Positions 23,818 through 36,891 of a DNA stretch of 64,000 nucleotides are shown here, piece after piece; within the stretch, counting starts at the first letter, position 1; each line of letters starts with the position of its first letter. Origin of the DNA: Agapanthus africanus (lineage: Eukaryota; Streptophyta; Magnoliopsida; Asparagales; Amaryllidaceae); NCBI GenBank assembly GCA_030015575.1, contig JASDDO010000026.1, positions 190,241,739-190,305,738 of the forward strand, in the 5' to 3' direction. The notes below the pieces were generated by a model. The model saw nothing but the letters and a program-made list of their open reading frames with translations, was not told the DNA's origin and did not search any database. The position numbers were made by a program, and so were the translations under genes.

Positions 23818-26800
23818 GTGACATGCCTTAATCAAGATAATAATATGGATGTATTGACCGAACCTTCTCATTATACTGAGCTGGGGAACGTTGGTTCCGC
23901 TCTATCTTGTAATTGTTATAAGCGCGAGCAGGAAATAGGGGAATATCCGGATTTCCACGCGACCCAATCGAATAAAAAATATGTTGATGAATATTCTTCG
24001 GGTGTGTTAGTTAGCAAGAGCTGTTTCTCAGTACACTCTACGTCCTTGGTATGAGATACCGGAACAGGATCCCGCATATGTAAGAGTTACATGGGCTACA
24101 GAAAGGTAGAGAACTGAGATTCGGTGATATGTCTCTAAGTGTTAGAGAATGGTGCAATTGTTGTAGCCAATCAGTTGGCAAATACACCCTGTATTACCAA
24201 ATGGTAAATACATTGTTTCTGAACAAATGTTATTAGATACTAAACCTGATATACAACATTACATCGAATTCTTTATTATGTTAAAGAAGGATATAATTCT
24301 GTATTGGAGGATAATTTTGTGAACATTTTCCTTAATCAAGAGTTGATTGGATCAGGCATGTTATGTAATAGAATATATGTTCTAAATAAAACCACAGTTC
24401 AAAGTATATAGACACACACAAGAGGATTAGTTTAGAAATGAACGAATCCTTCTTGCGGTATTGTAGAGTAGGTCATATCAATGCGACAGGACTAGCTAAG
24501 TTACATAAGGATAAATATGAGAATCTGTTCGAATTTTCATCTTATGATACTTGCCAGTCTTGTCTCAAAGGTAAATGACCAATACTCCATTTACTGGAAA
24601 TGGAGAAAGAGTTGCTGAACTCTAGGGATGGATACATGATGATGTATACGGTCCTATGTCTATAAATGCCAGGGTTGTTTTCTTATACTTCATTACATTC
24701 ATCGACAATCTCTCAAGATTCGGACCTGTGTTCCTGGTTAAACACAAGTATGAAACTTTTGAGAAATTCAAGAAATATAAGCTTGAAGTTAAGAATCAGA
24801 CGGGTGGAAGTATTAAAGTCCTTCAATGAGATCAAGGAGGCGAATACTTGGGCATGGAGTTCCTGTATTTTCTAAACGGAGAATGAGATTCTCTCTCAGC
24901 TTACTCTTTCATATACACCACAGCACAATGGTGTATCGGGGCAGAGGTATCGCACCCTATAAGATATGGTGTGCTCTATGATGAGTACTGCTGTGTTACT
25001 TATTTCCTTTTGGGCGTTATGCACTTGAGAAGCTGCATACCTATTGAATGGGGTTCCATCCAAATCAATGCCTACCACTCCATATGAGATATGGAATAGG
25101 AAGAGAATATGTCTTAAACAAGTTAAGATATGGGGTTTTACGGCCTATGTTGAAAGGCAGAATCCGGACAAACTCGAGGCAAGGTAAGTTCTATATGTTT
25201 GTTAGATATCCCAAACATTCGTAAGCGTATATCTTCTACCCCACTGAGGAGCAAAAGCTTTTTTGTTTCTCAACATGCCATCTTTTTTAGAAAAGGAATT
25301 TCTTGTGATGAAATTAGTGTTCATGAGGTAGACTAGATGGAGTTCTAGCTGGACAAACTAACAGCTGATGATTTGGTGAAACCAAAGGATTCAATAGTCT
25401 CCAACGAGCCTCAACCTCCCCGCGAATCTGGTAAGATTCCTCATCCGCCTGAGAGATACTATAGTTTCCTCGGTGACGGTGGTAGCGAGAATTGCATCAT
25501 GGTATATGATGACCCAACCAGGTTCAGGCAGGCCATCATGAGTAGGGACTCTGTGAACAGGCTGGATGCTATGCGATCAAAGATGGAATCCATATACACC
25601 AACAAAGTATGACTTTGAATGTTGCACCTGAAGGGGTAAAACCCATCGGGAGCAAGTGGATCCTGAGAAGATTCTTGGTGTAGATGGAAAATTTGAGACT
25701 TTCAAAGCTAGACTTGTAGTAAAATGTTTTCGTCAATAACCAAGTGTGGTTTATGATGAAACTTTTTCTCCAGTGTCTATGCTTAAGTCCATCAGGATTA
25801 AAGCACGCATCGCGGAGTTGGAACATCTGTTATGATGTGGAAGTCAAAGAGTTTTACTTTATCAAAAAGGTAGATGGGCCTGGTATATACAAGAAGGCTG
25901 TAGAGAGTAAGGTTGTCTTCCACGTATTGTACGTAGATGAAATACTCTTGATAGGAAATGGTTTCCTATGGTACACTCGCTCAAGCTCCTCTTATCACGA
26001 GGATTCTCTATAGAAGATCTGGATTATACCTACTACATCTCGTGGATTATGATCTATGGTGATAGATCTAAGTGGATGTTGGGAGTGTCACAAATCCAGG
26101 TATATTAACACCATAGGGTTTAGTATAGAAGATTCTAAGCGTGGTGGTTCGCCCACTTACTCAGGAATCACTCTCTCCAAAAAGATGTATTCCAAGACTG
26201 ATTTGGAGAGAGCTCGCGTGAAAGGGATACCCTATGCTTCGGCACTAGGCTCTATCATGTATACAATGTTATGTACCAGACCAGATGTAGCTGACTCACT
26301 TGGTGTACTGATCAGGTATCAATCGGATCTTAGGAGAATTACTGGACATTCTTAAGTACTTGAGAAGCATTAAAGAAATGTTCTTGGTGTTTGGTAACGG
26401 TAAACTCCAGTGGGAGTCCTTTACCAATTCTAGCTTCCAGAGTGATAAGGTTGACTGAAAGTCAGTGTCGGGCTTTGCCTTTACCTTTAGTGGAAGGACG
26501 GTATGCTGGAAGAGTTCCAAGCTATATATCTTGGCAAACTAGACGATAAAGGCTGAATACATCGCTACTAACGATGCTACCAAAGTGGATAATTGGATAA
26601 TTCTTGTTCATGATACGAACATGGTTCCTACCATTAAGCGTCCAATAACTATTATTATGACAACAATGAAGTTGTGGCTTTGGCCTAGGAACGCCGGTCC
26701 CATCAGCGATCCGGACATATTCTGAGGACAGTATCACCTGATCAGGGAGATGGTTGATCTCCAAGAGATCGAGGTAAGGAGAGTTGACGCGATGGATAAC

Positions 26801-26840
26801 ACGGTGGATCCACTCACAGAGGCCTTACCCTAAAGAGACT
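23818..26840 (+). pseudogene. pol: Element D copia pol remnant, gag absent
   Basis: The start codon has become GTG (23818-23820; ATG in C and E). The short N-terminus matches E (LNQDNN). Protease follows with a DTGTGS-type site near 24056-24075, integrase (HHCC zinc region about 24450-24590 with CQSCLKGK, then core to about 25150), RT (about 25590-26060, YVDE near 25932 in place of YVDD) and RNase H (about 26380-26830). Numerous frameshifts and stops split it. No gag or zinc knuckle lies upstream. Confidence 0.75.
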
Positions 26841-26883
26841 TTTATGGGGCATTGAGTATGAGATACTACAACAAATGGCCATA

Positions 26884-26898
26884 GTGCAAGTGAGAGAT
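26884..26898 (+). promoter_or_regulatory. Polypurine tract of element D
   Basis: GTGCAAGTGAGAGAT directly before the 3' LTR start; one change from the C and E tract. Confidence 0.75.
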
Positions 26899-27137
26899 TG
26901 TAAGTTATATGTATGCCATAGAGGTCATTATTATACATGTGATGTATATTATAGTGGATGCTTGGAAATATATAGGGAGGGCTTTCTTACTCGACATGAC
27001 AGTATGCTATCTAGTTGCTCTTTATCTTAACATATACACTTATTATCTCTCTATTACAAGTTGATACAGCCATTTGGATGAGTACTTGAATACAAGTATT
27101 ATAATGCAGATCATACTAGTGGGGCAGAGGTAGTCGG
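26899..27137 (+). repeat. 3' LTR of element D, first 239 bp
   Basis: Starts TGTAAGTTATATGTATGCC (E: TGTTAGTTATATG) and follows E's LTR to the GGTAGTC position, where F begins. The last five bases (GTCGG, 27133-27137) are the predicted target duplication for F. Confidence 0.75.
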
Positions 27138-29055
27138 TGTAAGTTGACGTTACACACCCCACGGGTTTGCGGGGAGGCAGAACGGGTAAAAAACGATTTT
27201 TCAATCAAGGTAACATCGACTATGCATAAGGATCTTTGATAAACCATATCTAACAAAACTAACTATAGGTATTATCTACTCGGCAAGAAGATTATACCTC
27301 AAGATACTGGTCCTTCTTGTTCTTGTTGTTCTCCTCCTCGTCGGCCTCCACAAGTCGAAGAAGATCCACCCGAGAATGCCTAGTACAAGCTTTAACCTCT
27401 GAGATGAGGAAACTAAGTGACTTAGAGTGCTAATCTAACTGACCTAGAGAATATAGAGAGTGATTAAGGATTTAATAGTCTTATTAACCCTAGGGTTCTC
27501 AACTCATGAAACAATTAGGGTTAAGATGAAGAAGAGAGAGCTTGAGGAGAGAGAAAGTGTTTGTGATTATGAAATGAAGCTTGACTCATTTTGAATAATA
27601 TGAAGCATGAAAAATATCATACTAAAATATCTAGCAAAATATCAACCATGCTTCATTTAATTCTTGAGATGAATCATCTCATGAGTCATAGTTCATTTAA
27701 TGATAATAACACTTCATCTCCCCCACCTCATTAAAGATTAAATCAAAAGATAAAACCCTAAATGAGTCATCTCCTTCTAGAAGCTTCCCGAAAAATTACG
27801 AGAATGCCCATCCCATCCGTATTTATGAAAAACATGGATATACCGAGGCTAATCAAATCCAATAATCTGATACTAGGATCTGGCTTAAACCAAAGTCCAC
27901 TAGTATAATCAGTCTGAATATCATACGTGCACAAGTACATGTATATGTTCGAACCCTATCGTAAAACCATACGACCTCTATATCGTTTCGCCCGAAGTAG
28001 GGAAACCCTCTGTGTGGGACTCTAATGACTCGACACTACGCTGGAAGTGGGTTTAACCACAGGCCGCAAGCGGTACTAGCTGTATGTAACGGTCCCCAGG
28101 TAGATGTCGATAAGAAGGCCGACGAGGAAACCCATCGGAACTCCTACTGACCCTGTATGTGACAATCTTCTTATAGTCCGGTTTGTTCGTCTAACAGTGT
28201 CGCATATCGGGCCTAGGGGGCGGCAAGCGTTAGACCTCTAATAACGGTATAAGTTGTGTCAGAGTACAGTCCAAAACACCCTGAGAAAATACTGGAGCAC
28301 CTACCAGCAAATCTCACTTGCCCTGGCCAGGGACCTTGCGTAACGGAGTTCCGAATACAGCACAACATCAACCCCCAATACCGGGAGAGACGAATCCTAT
28401 TTAACCGCCACTACCTCTAAGCCCTTCGGAACTGCACCCAACTGCTACCAGTTTGCATGACAAATTGAGCCGTGGCAAGGTAGCAATCTAAGAACAGTGG
28501 GAACACACTTGAGGCGAAGCAGCTGTGTCAAGTCAACGGACTATGATGTACACATGTCACCTGGGAACTGCTATCTGACGATAGGTATAGTACCAACCAA
28601 TAGTTCCCTACGAGTCTTGTCCAGTGTACTCGTAACCCAACGAGCACTTGCATACTATCTCCAGTACAATGTACTAATGGCTGTGGGACAGACAGTCTCC
28701 CCTGCTGGGACTGGAAGCGTATACACTAGTTTACTCTGGAGTATCGATGCCCTGTCTCGATAATCCTACGACTAGTGACCTGTATAAGGATGTGCTTGTA
28801 GACTACCTAGCCCCCACTAGTGTGACTGCCATCACAATGCTGGTAGTCAAGTAAAGATCCTAAGGGCTCTATCAATATATATTAGCGATATGTTAAAAGA
28901 AACATATATACATATTAAGATTGATCCAAACCAAGTAGCATACTACTATATCGAGCAAGGCTGTCATAAATCCGTGTATATATCCCAAGCTTTCAAAATG
29001 TAAAAAACAAGATAGTACTATACAATAATGGCCTCTAGGAAAAATCACACTAACA
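27138..29055 (-). repeat. 3' LTR of element F (1918 bp)
   Basis: Bounded by TG...CA (plus strand TGTAAGTTGACG...ACACTAACA). The left end is also found at 55160, where it marks fragment J. It shares blocks such as CCCTGGCCAGGGAC with the LTRs of A and C. Confidence 0.75.
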
Positions 29056-29070
29056 ATATTCCACTTGCAC
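29056..29070 (-). promoter_or_regulatory. Polypurine tract of element F, degenerate
   Basis: The minus strand reads GTGCAAGTGGAATAT before the LTR; GGGAGAT has become GGAATAT. Confidence 0.6.
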
Positions 29071-32000
29071 TAGGGCCATATGCTGGCGTATCGCAGACCT
29101 ATCATCTCGAATAGCCTCTCAAACTGCGTCTGAGGGATGACCCTTGTGAATGGATCTGCAGTGTTTCCTTCTATAGCAACTCTCCGAACCTCAATCTCCC
29201 AGTGATCTATGATCTCCCTGATCAGGTGATACCGCCTCAAGATGTTTCTGGACTTCTGATGGGACCTAGGTTCCTTTACTAAAGCTATTTCCTCGTTTTT
29301 GTCACAATACAGAGTTATTGGATCAACAATGGACGAAACCACCTGATGTTCCGTTAAGAACTTACTTATCCAGACTGCTTCTTTTACGGCATCAGAAGAT
29401 GCGATATACTCCGCTTCCATTGTCGAGTCAGCAACGGTGTCCTGCTTGGAACTCCTCCAACAGACCGCCCCTCAATTGAGGGTAAAGATATAACCTAACA
29501 TAGATTTGGAGTCATCATTGTCACTCTAGAAGCTGCAGTCAGCAAAAGCCTCGATCTGGAGGACTTTTTCGCCATAAACCAAGAACATCACCTTAGTCCT
29601 TCTCATGTACTTGAGAATGTTCTTTACTGCTATCCAGTACTTCTCCCCGGGGTTTGACTGATACCGGCTTACCACACTCAGTGCATAAGCTACATATGGT
29701 CTGGTACACAACATCGCATACATTATAGAGCCTACCACAGAAGCGTAGTTTATAATTTACATACGATCCCTTTCCAAATCAGTCTTGGGAGACATCTCTT
29801 TGGAGAGGGTGATTCCGTGATAAGCCGGTAAATTACCGCGCTTAGAATCTTCCATACTGAATCTTTTCAGTATAGTGTTGATGTACCTGGACTGCAAAAG
29901 TCCCAACATCCTCTTAGATCTATCACGATAGATCTAGATCCCCCGAATGTAAGAGGCATCACCCAGGCCTTTCATGGAGAACTTGTGTGACAAGAATCCT
30001 TTGGCAGATTGTAGCATAGGAATATCATTTCCTATCGAGAGAATGTCATCCACGTACAAGACGAGAAATACAACAGTTCATGCTACAATCTTACAATAAA
30101 TACATGGTTCATCTGGATTTTTTATAAAGTCATATTCTTTGACCGTTTCATCAAAACAGATGTTCTAACTCCGTGATGCCTGCTTTAGTCCATAGATGGA
30201 CTTAAGCAACTTGCACACTTTCCCGCGGCTCCCACTCTGAATGAAACCCTCTGGCTGGTCCATATAGACACACTATTCTAAATTTCCATTTAGAAAAGCG
30301 GTTTTTACGTCCATCTGCCAAATCTCATAAACGTGGAAGGCAGCAATGGCAAGAAAGATCCGAATGGATTTGAGCATAGCCATTGGAGAAAAGGTTTCGT
30401 CATAGTCCAAACCAGGTCTTTGACGGAAACCGTTTGCAACAAGTCTAGCCTTATAGGTTTCAACCTGTCCATCTATACCAATCTTCTTTCTGAAGATCCA
30501 TTTGCATCCTATGTGTTTTACCCCATCTGGAGCAATGTCTAAAGTCCATACTTTGTTGGTGTACATGGACTCCATTTCGGTCCGCATTGCATCCGGCCAT
30601 TTTACTGAGTCGCCGCTCTGAATGGCTTGCTGGAAGCTAGTAGGTTCATCATTATTAATGATGCAATTCTCTCTATTCCCGTCTACGAGAAAACCGCAGT
30701 ATCTCTCAGGCGGATGAGACAGCCTACTACTCCTGCGGAGAGGTGCGGGAATGTCCTGTTCTCTTGAGACTTCTGGTTCCATCAAGCTTTCAGTAATAGC
30801 TTGTGGTTCTAGAATTTCTTCCAGTTCTATTGCGCTCCCACTTGTTTTCTTTTCTAAAAACTGATGTTCCAGAAAGTAGGCATGACGAGAAACAAAAACC
30901 TTTTGTTCCTCTGCGTAATAGAAAAAATACCCCCTGGAGTTCTTTGGGTATCCCACAAACTTACACTGTACTGATCGTGCCTCGAGTTTGTCCGCATACT
31001 ACTTTTTAACAAAAGCTGGACATCCCCATATCTTCAAATACTGAAGACTGGGTTTCTTCCCACTCCACATCCGATATTGTGTGGTAGGCACAGTCTTGGT
31101 AGGAACCCTGTTCAAAAGATATGTAGCCGATTCTAGTGCATAACACCAGAATGATCGCTGTAACTCAGCATTACTCATCATAGAATGTACCATATCCAAT
31201 AGGGTTAGGTTCCGTCTCTCCGATACACCGTTGTGTTGTGGTGTGCATGGAGGAGTAAGCTGAGAGAAAACTCCATTCACTTTTAAGTAATCCAGGAACT
31301 CGGCACTCAAGTATTCACCACCTCGATCAGATTTCAGTATCTTGATACTTTTGCCGGTTTGTTTTTCTAATTCATTCTTAAATTCTCGGAATTTCTCAAA
31401 GGCCTCGGATTTATATTTCATTAAGAAAATATGTCCATACCTAGAGAAATCATCCGTAAAAGTAATGAAATAAGAATAACCACTTCTTGCATGTTTAGAC
31501 ATTGGACCATATACATCACTGTGTATGAGTCCTAAGAGCTCACTCGCTCTTACTCCGTGTCCAGTGAACGGAGTCTTTGTGACCTTTCCTTTGAGACAAG
31601 ATTGACAAGTTGCATAAGATTGATATTCGAACGGATCCAAATATCCTTCTTTATGTAACTTAGTTAACCTTATCTCATTGATGTGAACCAGTCTACAATG
31701 CTATAAGAAAGCCTGAATTGTATCCGGAGACTTTCTTTTAAGTGTGTTCTGGACATTGGAAATCTGCAATTGGTTTAATACATATATACCGTTGTTTAGT
31801 ATACCTGACCCAATCAAACTATGATTAAGGTGGATGTTCACAACATCGTTTCCAAATGTAAAATCATAACCTTCTTTTGATAACAAGGATATCGATATGA
31901 TATTACAAGTTAAACTAGGTAAACAAAAACAATTGCGCAAAACCAAAATATGTCCACTCATCAATCCAAGGTGATATTCCCCTATGGACACAGCATCTAC

Positions 32001-33011
32001 GCTCGCTCCGTTAGCAACCCTGAGGGTCATATCACCAGTGTTCAGAACTCTACGGCTTCTTAGTGCCTGCAAAGAATTGCATATATGAGATCCTGATCCG
32101 GTATCCAATACCGAGGAAGTAGAGTTGATTGACAAACAATTTTCAATTATAAACACACCTGAAGCCGAAACCACAACCTGCCTCGGGTTCTGGTTCTTGG
32201 TGTTCCAAGCCTTGCAATCTTTCTTCCAATGGCCCTTTCAAAGACAGTGGAAGCATTCGTCCTTACCTACTATCGGCTTTACAACTTTTGCATTTCCCTT
32301 GGCTTCCACCTTACCAACACCTCCTCTCGGTTTCGTAGGGGCCTTCTTCTTCTTTCCTTTGGCTTTCGCCTTGGACCTAGAAGAGGAAGCACCACCAACA
32401 AACATAGCGGGTGTTTCCCTTACTTTCTGCATGGTGCCCTCTGCACTCCTCAACATGTTGAGGAGTTCCATAAGTTCAACTTCTTTACCTTGAATATTGA
32501 AATTCAAGATAAACTAGGCGTAGGTGGAAGGAAAGGACTGGAGAATCAAGTCTGTATACAGCTCATTCTCTAACGTGGTTCCGAGGTCCGCGAGCTCCTT
32601 AATGTAGCCAATCATCCTAAAGTCGTGTTCCCCTATAAATGATCCAAAGGCCATCCTCGACTGAAATAGCTTCTTCAAGGTCTCATATCTAGCGATACGA
32701 AACTGCTCTCCACACAGTTCCTTGGTGTGGAGAAATATGGATTCAAGATCCATATTCTCGTGCCTCCTCTGATGTTCATTCTCCATAGAGGAAAGCATGA
32801 CGCATTTGTCCTTCGCGCAGTCAATCTCCCATGTCTTGCAGAATTCCTTATCCGTAACACTAGATTATGGACCTAGGACGACAGGGGCTTTAGTAGTAAG
32901 GACATACCCCAACTTGTCATAAGTGATTGCCATCTTAACATTCCTGAACCAATCTTTATAGTTTGGCCCTGTCAAAATATTTTTATCTAATAATAACTTA
33001 ATGCCCGTCAT
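29070..33011 (-). pseudogene. gag-pol: Element F gag-pol polyprotein, one frame with about 12 stops
   Basis: ATG at 33009-33011 opens a frame of about 1313 codons, the usual size of an Angela polyprotein. Domains: gag (residues 1-250); zinc knuckle CX2CX4HX4C at about 254-267 with one in-frame TGA; protease DTGSGS at about 302; HHCC integrase zinc region about 440-480; integrase D, D, E at about 498, 561 and 597; RT with YVDD near 985; RNase H about 1150-1310 with MEAEYI near 1197. All pieces lie in the same frame, and about 12 internal stops are spread from gag to RNase H with no indel. Most stops are one transition from the codon expected from C or the family (CAG to TAG, CGA to TGA, TGG to TAG). 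Confidence 0.85.
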
Positions 33012-33508
33012 GTTCTAGTCGCTGCAATTAGGAGAGAGAGAAGAAACACTTTAGCATGATGCTCTTGCATGTTTAGAATGTTTTTTAGTTTATCTAAACA
33101 GGATGGCTCCCACTGTTTCTCGAATCCCTCCTCAAATGATAAAAGAAGAACTAGTCAGGATTAATCTCACCGTACAATACTTGCTTAACCTTTTAGCCAG
33201 GCCAGTGTCGGTACTTCGAGGGAGGTTTTACGACGCTTTCGTGAAGTTCCTTAATTAAATAACCTCTTTTCCCTGCGGGCGTAGCCCCGCTAACACCTTT
33301 TTAGACACCTACTTGGTTTATAGCATTGATCGTTAAGTGAAAAAATCTTCCGAGAAGTAGCATATACTAACAGTAGGATCAGGATCCAAATATCATCGTG
33401 TGATTAAGTTGATGGAATCCTACCAAAATTATCACACTCCAAATGGTATGCAACATTAGCAAGTTTCAGTTTCTTTAGAAACTCCCGATGTGGATTTTTG
33501 CCCAATGC

Positions 33509-33719
33509 TCTTATGACCTTGACGAAGGCCAACATATCATAAGTCACATGTCATGTTCTACCCATCATTATACAGGTTATTTTGAACCTATCCATACATA
33601 CTCTTGACGAATGCCAAAATAGCAGTACAACTATCCCAAACCAACACATCTATCTATGCAACAGATGAATATTCAGCAGCTACCAATCACTGTGCCTTGG
33701 CGAAGGTCAAAATACATAG
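33509..33719 (-). promoter_or_regulatory. Three-hairpin leader module, element F
   Basis: Hairpins at 33689-33719, 33590-33630 and 33509-33543. The last has a perfect outer stem CUUAUGA/UCAUAAG and a UUGGC-CUUC-GUCAA core with one G-U pair. The middle one has largely decayed. Confidence 0.55.
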
Positions 33720-34006
33720 CTTGAATACTACTGAATATCTAAATGAAATGGCGGAGGGCTACGAATGGTTTTGGAGAAACCGTGAACGTAGTGAACTTGA
33801 TATGATCGAAGGAACTTGATAGCTTTTAAAATGAGTGGTTTAAGCTCCGCATTTAAAAGTTTGCAGTTTTGAAAAAACCGAGTGGTTTTCAAATTGTTCC
33901 AACGATTCAGCTTTGGTTTGTTTTACTTTGTATTAATCTAATGCAGTCCTTTCATTTAACCTACCATTGCAGAAAAGAACGAAAATACAACGTTCTCTTA
34001 TGGCAT

Positions 34007-34083
34007 CCGCATTCGCCACTGGGCCCCGTCATCACCCGTTAGGTTACTTAACTAACGACAGAGCGGGGCTGGACAAGCGCGGA
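34007..34083 (-). promoter_or_regulatory. CCGCATT-closed module, element F
   Basis: Inner stem CGUUAG/CUAACG is perfect in the sense strand; the outer CCGCATT/AGCGCGG arm has partial pairing, as in A. Confidence 0.55.
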
Positions 34084-34897
34084 TGCAAAACATAAGCAAC
34101 GCCTACTAGATATCATATATAGATATGTACATTCGTCAGACGCAATAATAGACATTCCAGATCACAGATGAACACATTGGATATACTAGGAATCCGCGTT
34201 TCGTTTGAAGCTGCAATGAAAGACGGATTACACGATCGCGATGAATAGCCAAGCCCCATCATAGACCCCTACGGGTGCTGCAAACTACCCGCAAAGTATC
34301 CGAAGTGAAGCAGTCTCCCTCAACAACATGAGTAGGCCACATAGCACTTCAAGGTACCCGGTAGTTTGTGCACCCCATCTTGGGTCTATTCTAGGGGCAA
34401 TAAAAAGGAAATGAAATAATACAACGGTGGGTACAAGCTCAACCCGGATGTGCCCCGCGAAAAATGTAACATTTCAGAAAAATAAAATATTATTTTTGGG
34501 GAATTTTTATAATTTAATACTAATTTTAATGAATATTTTAATATTTTGGTATAATTAAATACCGATAAATGGGGAAAAATTTGGAAAATTATAGAAATGA
34601 CTAGAAAGAGAGTGTTTTATGTGAAATATGCAAATTTTAAGTTTTTAAGATTTGTTTGACACTAATTTAGTGCTAATCGCGATTAAAAATCGCTAATCGC
34701 GCTTTAAGCGTATTTTGTGCAAAACGTTGCACCGTATCATTTTTACACTCGTTGCATTTTTGCATGGCTTTTATTTTGGGTTTACTACTGAGGAGAGAAA
34801 GAAAATGGATTAGAAAAGAAAAGAAATTGAATAAAGAATGGAATAGTGTGAGGTATGGGTGAGAGAGAGAAAGAGAGTGTGAGGGGTCAACCTTATC

Positions 34898-35164
34898 TTG
34901 AGCCATCCCCCATCATTTTCCTTCACTCATTCCCTCTCTCCTCCTCTTGTTGCTGCTGCTGCTGCTGCCTCCCCCTCCACCTCAAGCTTCAAGCCACAAT
35001 ACTCCATGAAAATCAACTCAAAACCAAAATCCCATTTCACAAAAATGATTCACAAGCTCAAGGGAAGCACATTGGACCAAGAAAGAAAGGATTTTGGCCA
35101 CTTAGGGCAACTCAAGATTTTTCTTGTGTTGCCAAATAAGGTAATTTCTGAACCTTTAGCTTAG
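34898..35164 (+). CDS. Short reading frame in G's 5' LTR
   Basis: Unidentified. It has 88 codons, no ATG start (begins at TTG; first internal ATG near 35006), Ser/Pro-rich with a run of Ala from a (GCT)n repeat, then STLDQERKDFG. The 3' LTR keeps the same length (42660-42926) and H has a diverged version. A GTAAT donor-like site lies inside its end. In another frame an ATG-started 94-codon frame (34855-35139) is closed in the 3' LTR, so that one is not maintained. Confidence 0.3.
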   Translation: MSHPPSFSFTHSLSPPLVAAAAAASPSTSSFKPQYSMKINSKPKSHFTKMIHKLKGSTLDQERKDFGHLGQLKIFLVLPNKVISEPLA

Positions 35165-36553
35165 TGTTTCCATTACATTTACCCCCATGTTAGATTAGAA
35201 CCGATATCGAGTGGTTTTGTGGACTTAGAAGAATTCTAGTTAGGGTTAAAGGAATTTGAGAGTTGTGATGTGAAGTTGAGATCAGTAGAGGCCACACAAA
35301 CCCCCTAGTGCTAGAATCCAGGCTTAAACCAGAGACTAGAAACCCGAAATACGGATTTAGAAAAGCTGATATCGGAAATTTGTTGATTCTGTGAGGGTTA
35401 AATGAAATCTGCTATCACCCCGAGACTCTGAAAATTATTTTGCAAGGGCAGTGATACATGTAGGCAAGTAGGAAGCTACCACCAAAACCCTAGCCCGTAA
35501 TTCCCCAAACTCGCCGCAGATTTAATCCAATTGTCCACAAATTGCGGCCTGGGTTCCACCATTTTGGCTCGTGTTGGTTCTGAAGTTTTATTTCTTGTAT
35601 ACTAGACCCTTGGTATATGCAAAATTGTCTAATTTGACCTAGGGTGAAATCTGGGACCCTTTTCTATAGTTGCTGCTTTGATTCGTATTTTCGTATTGCA
35701 TATTTTAAATTCTGGATTTATATAATTGCATTTTACCTAGATTACTTGGCGTTTGTACGACGATATCGAGGATTGTTTGATGGTTTTGAAAGCGTAGTCC
35801 ATAGGTTCTAACCTATAGGCCTTAGCGCGTCGTTTGGTTTTCTCGATGTGATTTTAAGGTTCATTTGCAATTGTGTTATCTTGTAGGTACCTTCTCAAGG
35901 GTATCATATGATGAAGAAGTTGAAGGCGACATCGACACTGACACGCCGGATGCAAGGTGAGTAGATTATATCTACGGGGGAAGTCGGGTGGATGGCGTAT
36001 AGCACCCCCGCAGTTCGAGGTTTAGTATACTATATATATAGAATTAGGTGCGATATGGATAATTGAGATGAGATTAGGTGTACTATGGTAAGATTAGGGT
36101 GTTGTCGTAAGCTAGTATAGTTCCTAGTTGCGAACCCTAGAATAGGTTTACACCCGCACGCACACACATGCTTATTTGTTATACTTATACCTGGATGATG
36201 AGAATAGTGGATGATATTTGGATATGAGTCGATGAGATTGGGCATAGTCCCATGAGATCGATGATATAAAATGATTCGTATTTGGGATACGACATGAGAT
36301 TTTAGCGGGCATTTGGACGTGTGTTTACACACGCATTTGTATAAATGGTATCAGTTGTACTAGACTTAGATCTGTACCCCAGATCATGAGATATGAAGAT
36401 AAGGATACCAGATAATTGATGAGATGAATGTGATATTGACCTGTACCCAGACTTGCCATACGAGCTTTATATTGATGATTGATCCGCACTCATGACTCGA
36501 GGTTGTCATATGATATCGTACCGTACGCGGTACCTTTGAGGCGGGATCACCGA

Positions 36554-36588
36554 CTATTATATATATTATATATATATATATATATATC
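36554..36588. repeat. AT microsatellite in G LTR
   Basis: About 35 bp of (TA)n; the 3' LTR copy at 54810-54829 is shorter. Confidence 0.8.
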
Positions 36589-36891
36589 GACTCAGATTAG
36601 GTGGTTTCCACACCCCTCCTGATTGACTTGTTAGTTAGAGCTGTAGATTTGCTAGTAGATGTTAGGCTAGGCCGATATCATACCTATTTCAAAAACTAAC
36701 GAATCGGGAGTAGTTAAAAACAGGCAAGGGATTCTACGGAAATTTTCAAAAATCACATCTTTTCTTAAAAACACCGTAGCCCTTATTTTCCAAAAAACCC
36801 TGATTCGTCTTCTTTCAAATGGCAAAACAGTATGACATGGATGCATTAATGTAGCTCCTACACTATTGTGTTTATTATTCATTTGCTGCAT

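Larger units (their letters stand above)
20364..27137 (+). mobile_element. Element D: gag-less Angela-like copia element, centre of the nest
   Basis: Truncated 5' LTR (20364-20769), degenerate PBS, leader, decayed pol, polypurine tract and the first 239 bp of the 3' LTR, where F is inserted. As host of both arms of nested insertions it is the oldest element in the window, which agrees with its heavily decayed pol. Confidence 0.8.
27138..34464 (-). mobile_element. Element F: gag-containing Angela-like copia element
   Basis: 3' LTR 27138-29055, polypurine-like tract, a full gag-pol frame 33011-29070, and leader to 34464, where G is inserted. The PBS and 5' LTR lie right of the window beyond G. 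F belongs to a different LTR subfamily from C and E but shares leader architecture. It is the only copia element here with gag. Confidence 0.8.
33012..34464 (-). other. Leader of element F (partial)
   Basis: Upstream of gag ATG comes TGCAG|CGACT after a pyrimidine-rich stretch, then a GCGGG-CUACG-CCCGC-type hairpin (33275-33290), three core hairpins and the CCGCATT module, then the F-type segment (34258-34395). The tandem stem-loop pair is absent. G interrupts the leader at 34465. Confidence 0.65.

Noticed and set aside
29070..33011. Endogenous plant pararetrovirus
   Set aside because: The order is protease-integrase-RT-RNase H with LTRs, PBS and polypurine tract; no movement protein or caulimovirid coat domain is seen, so Ty1-copia fits.
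34855..35139. 94-codon ATG frame with a run of Cys in G's 5' LTR
   Set aside because: The run comes from a (TGC)n repeat and the frame is closed by a stop in the 3' LTR copy, so it is not maintained.
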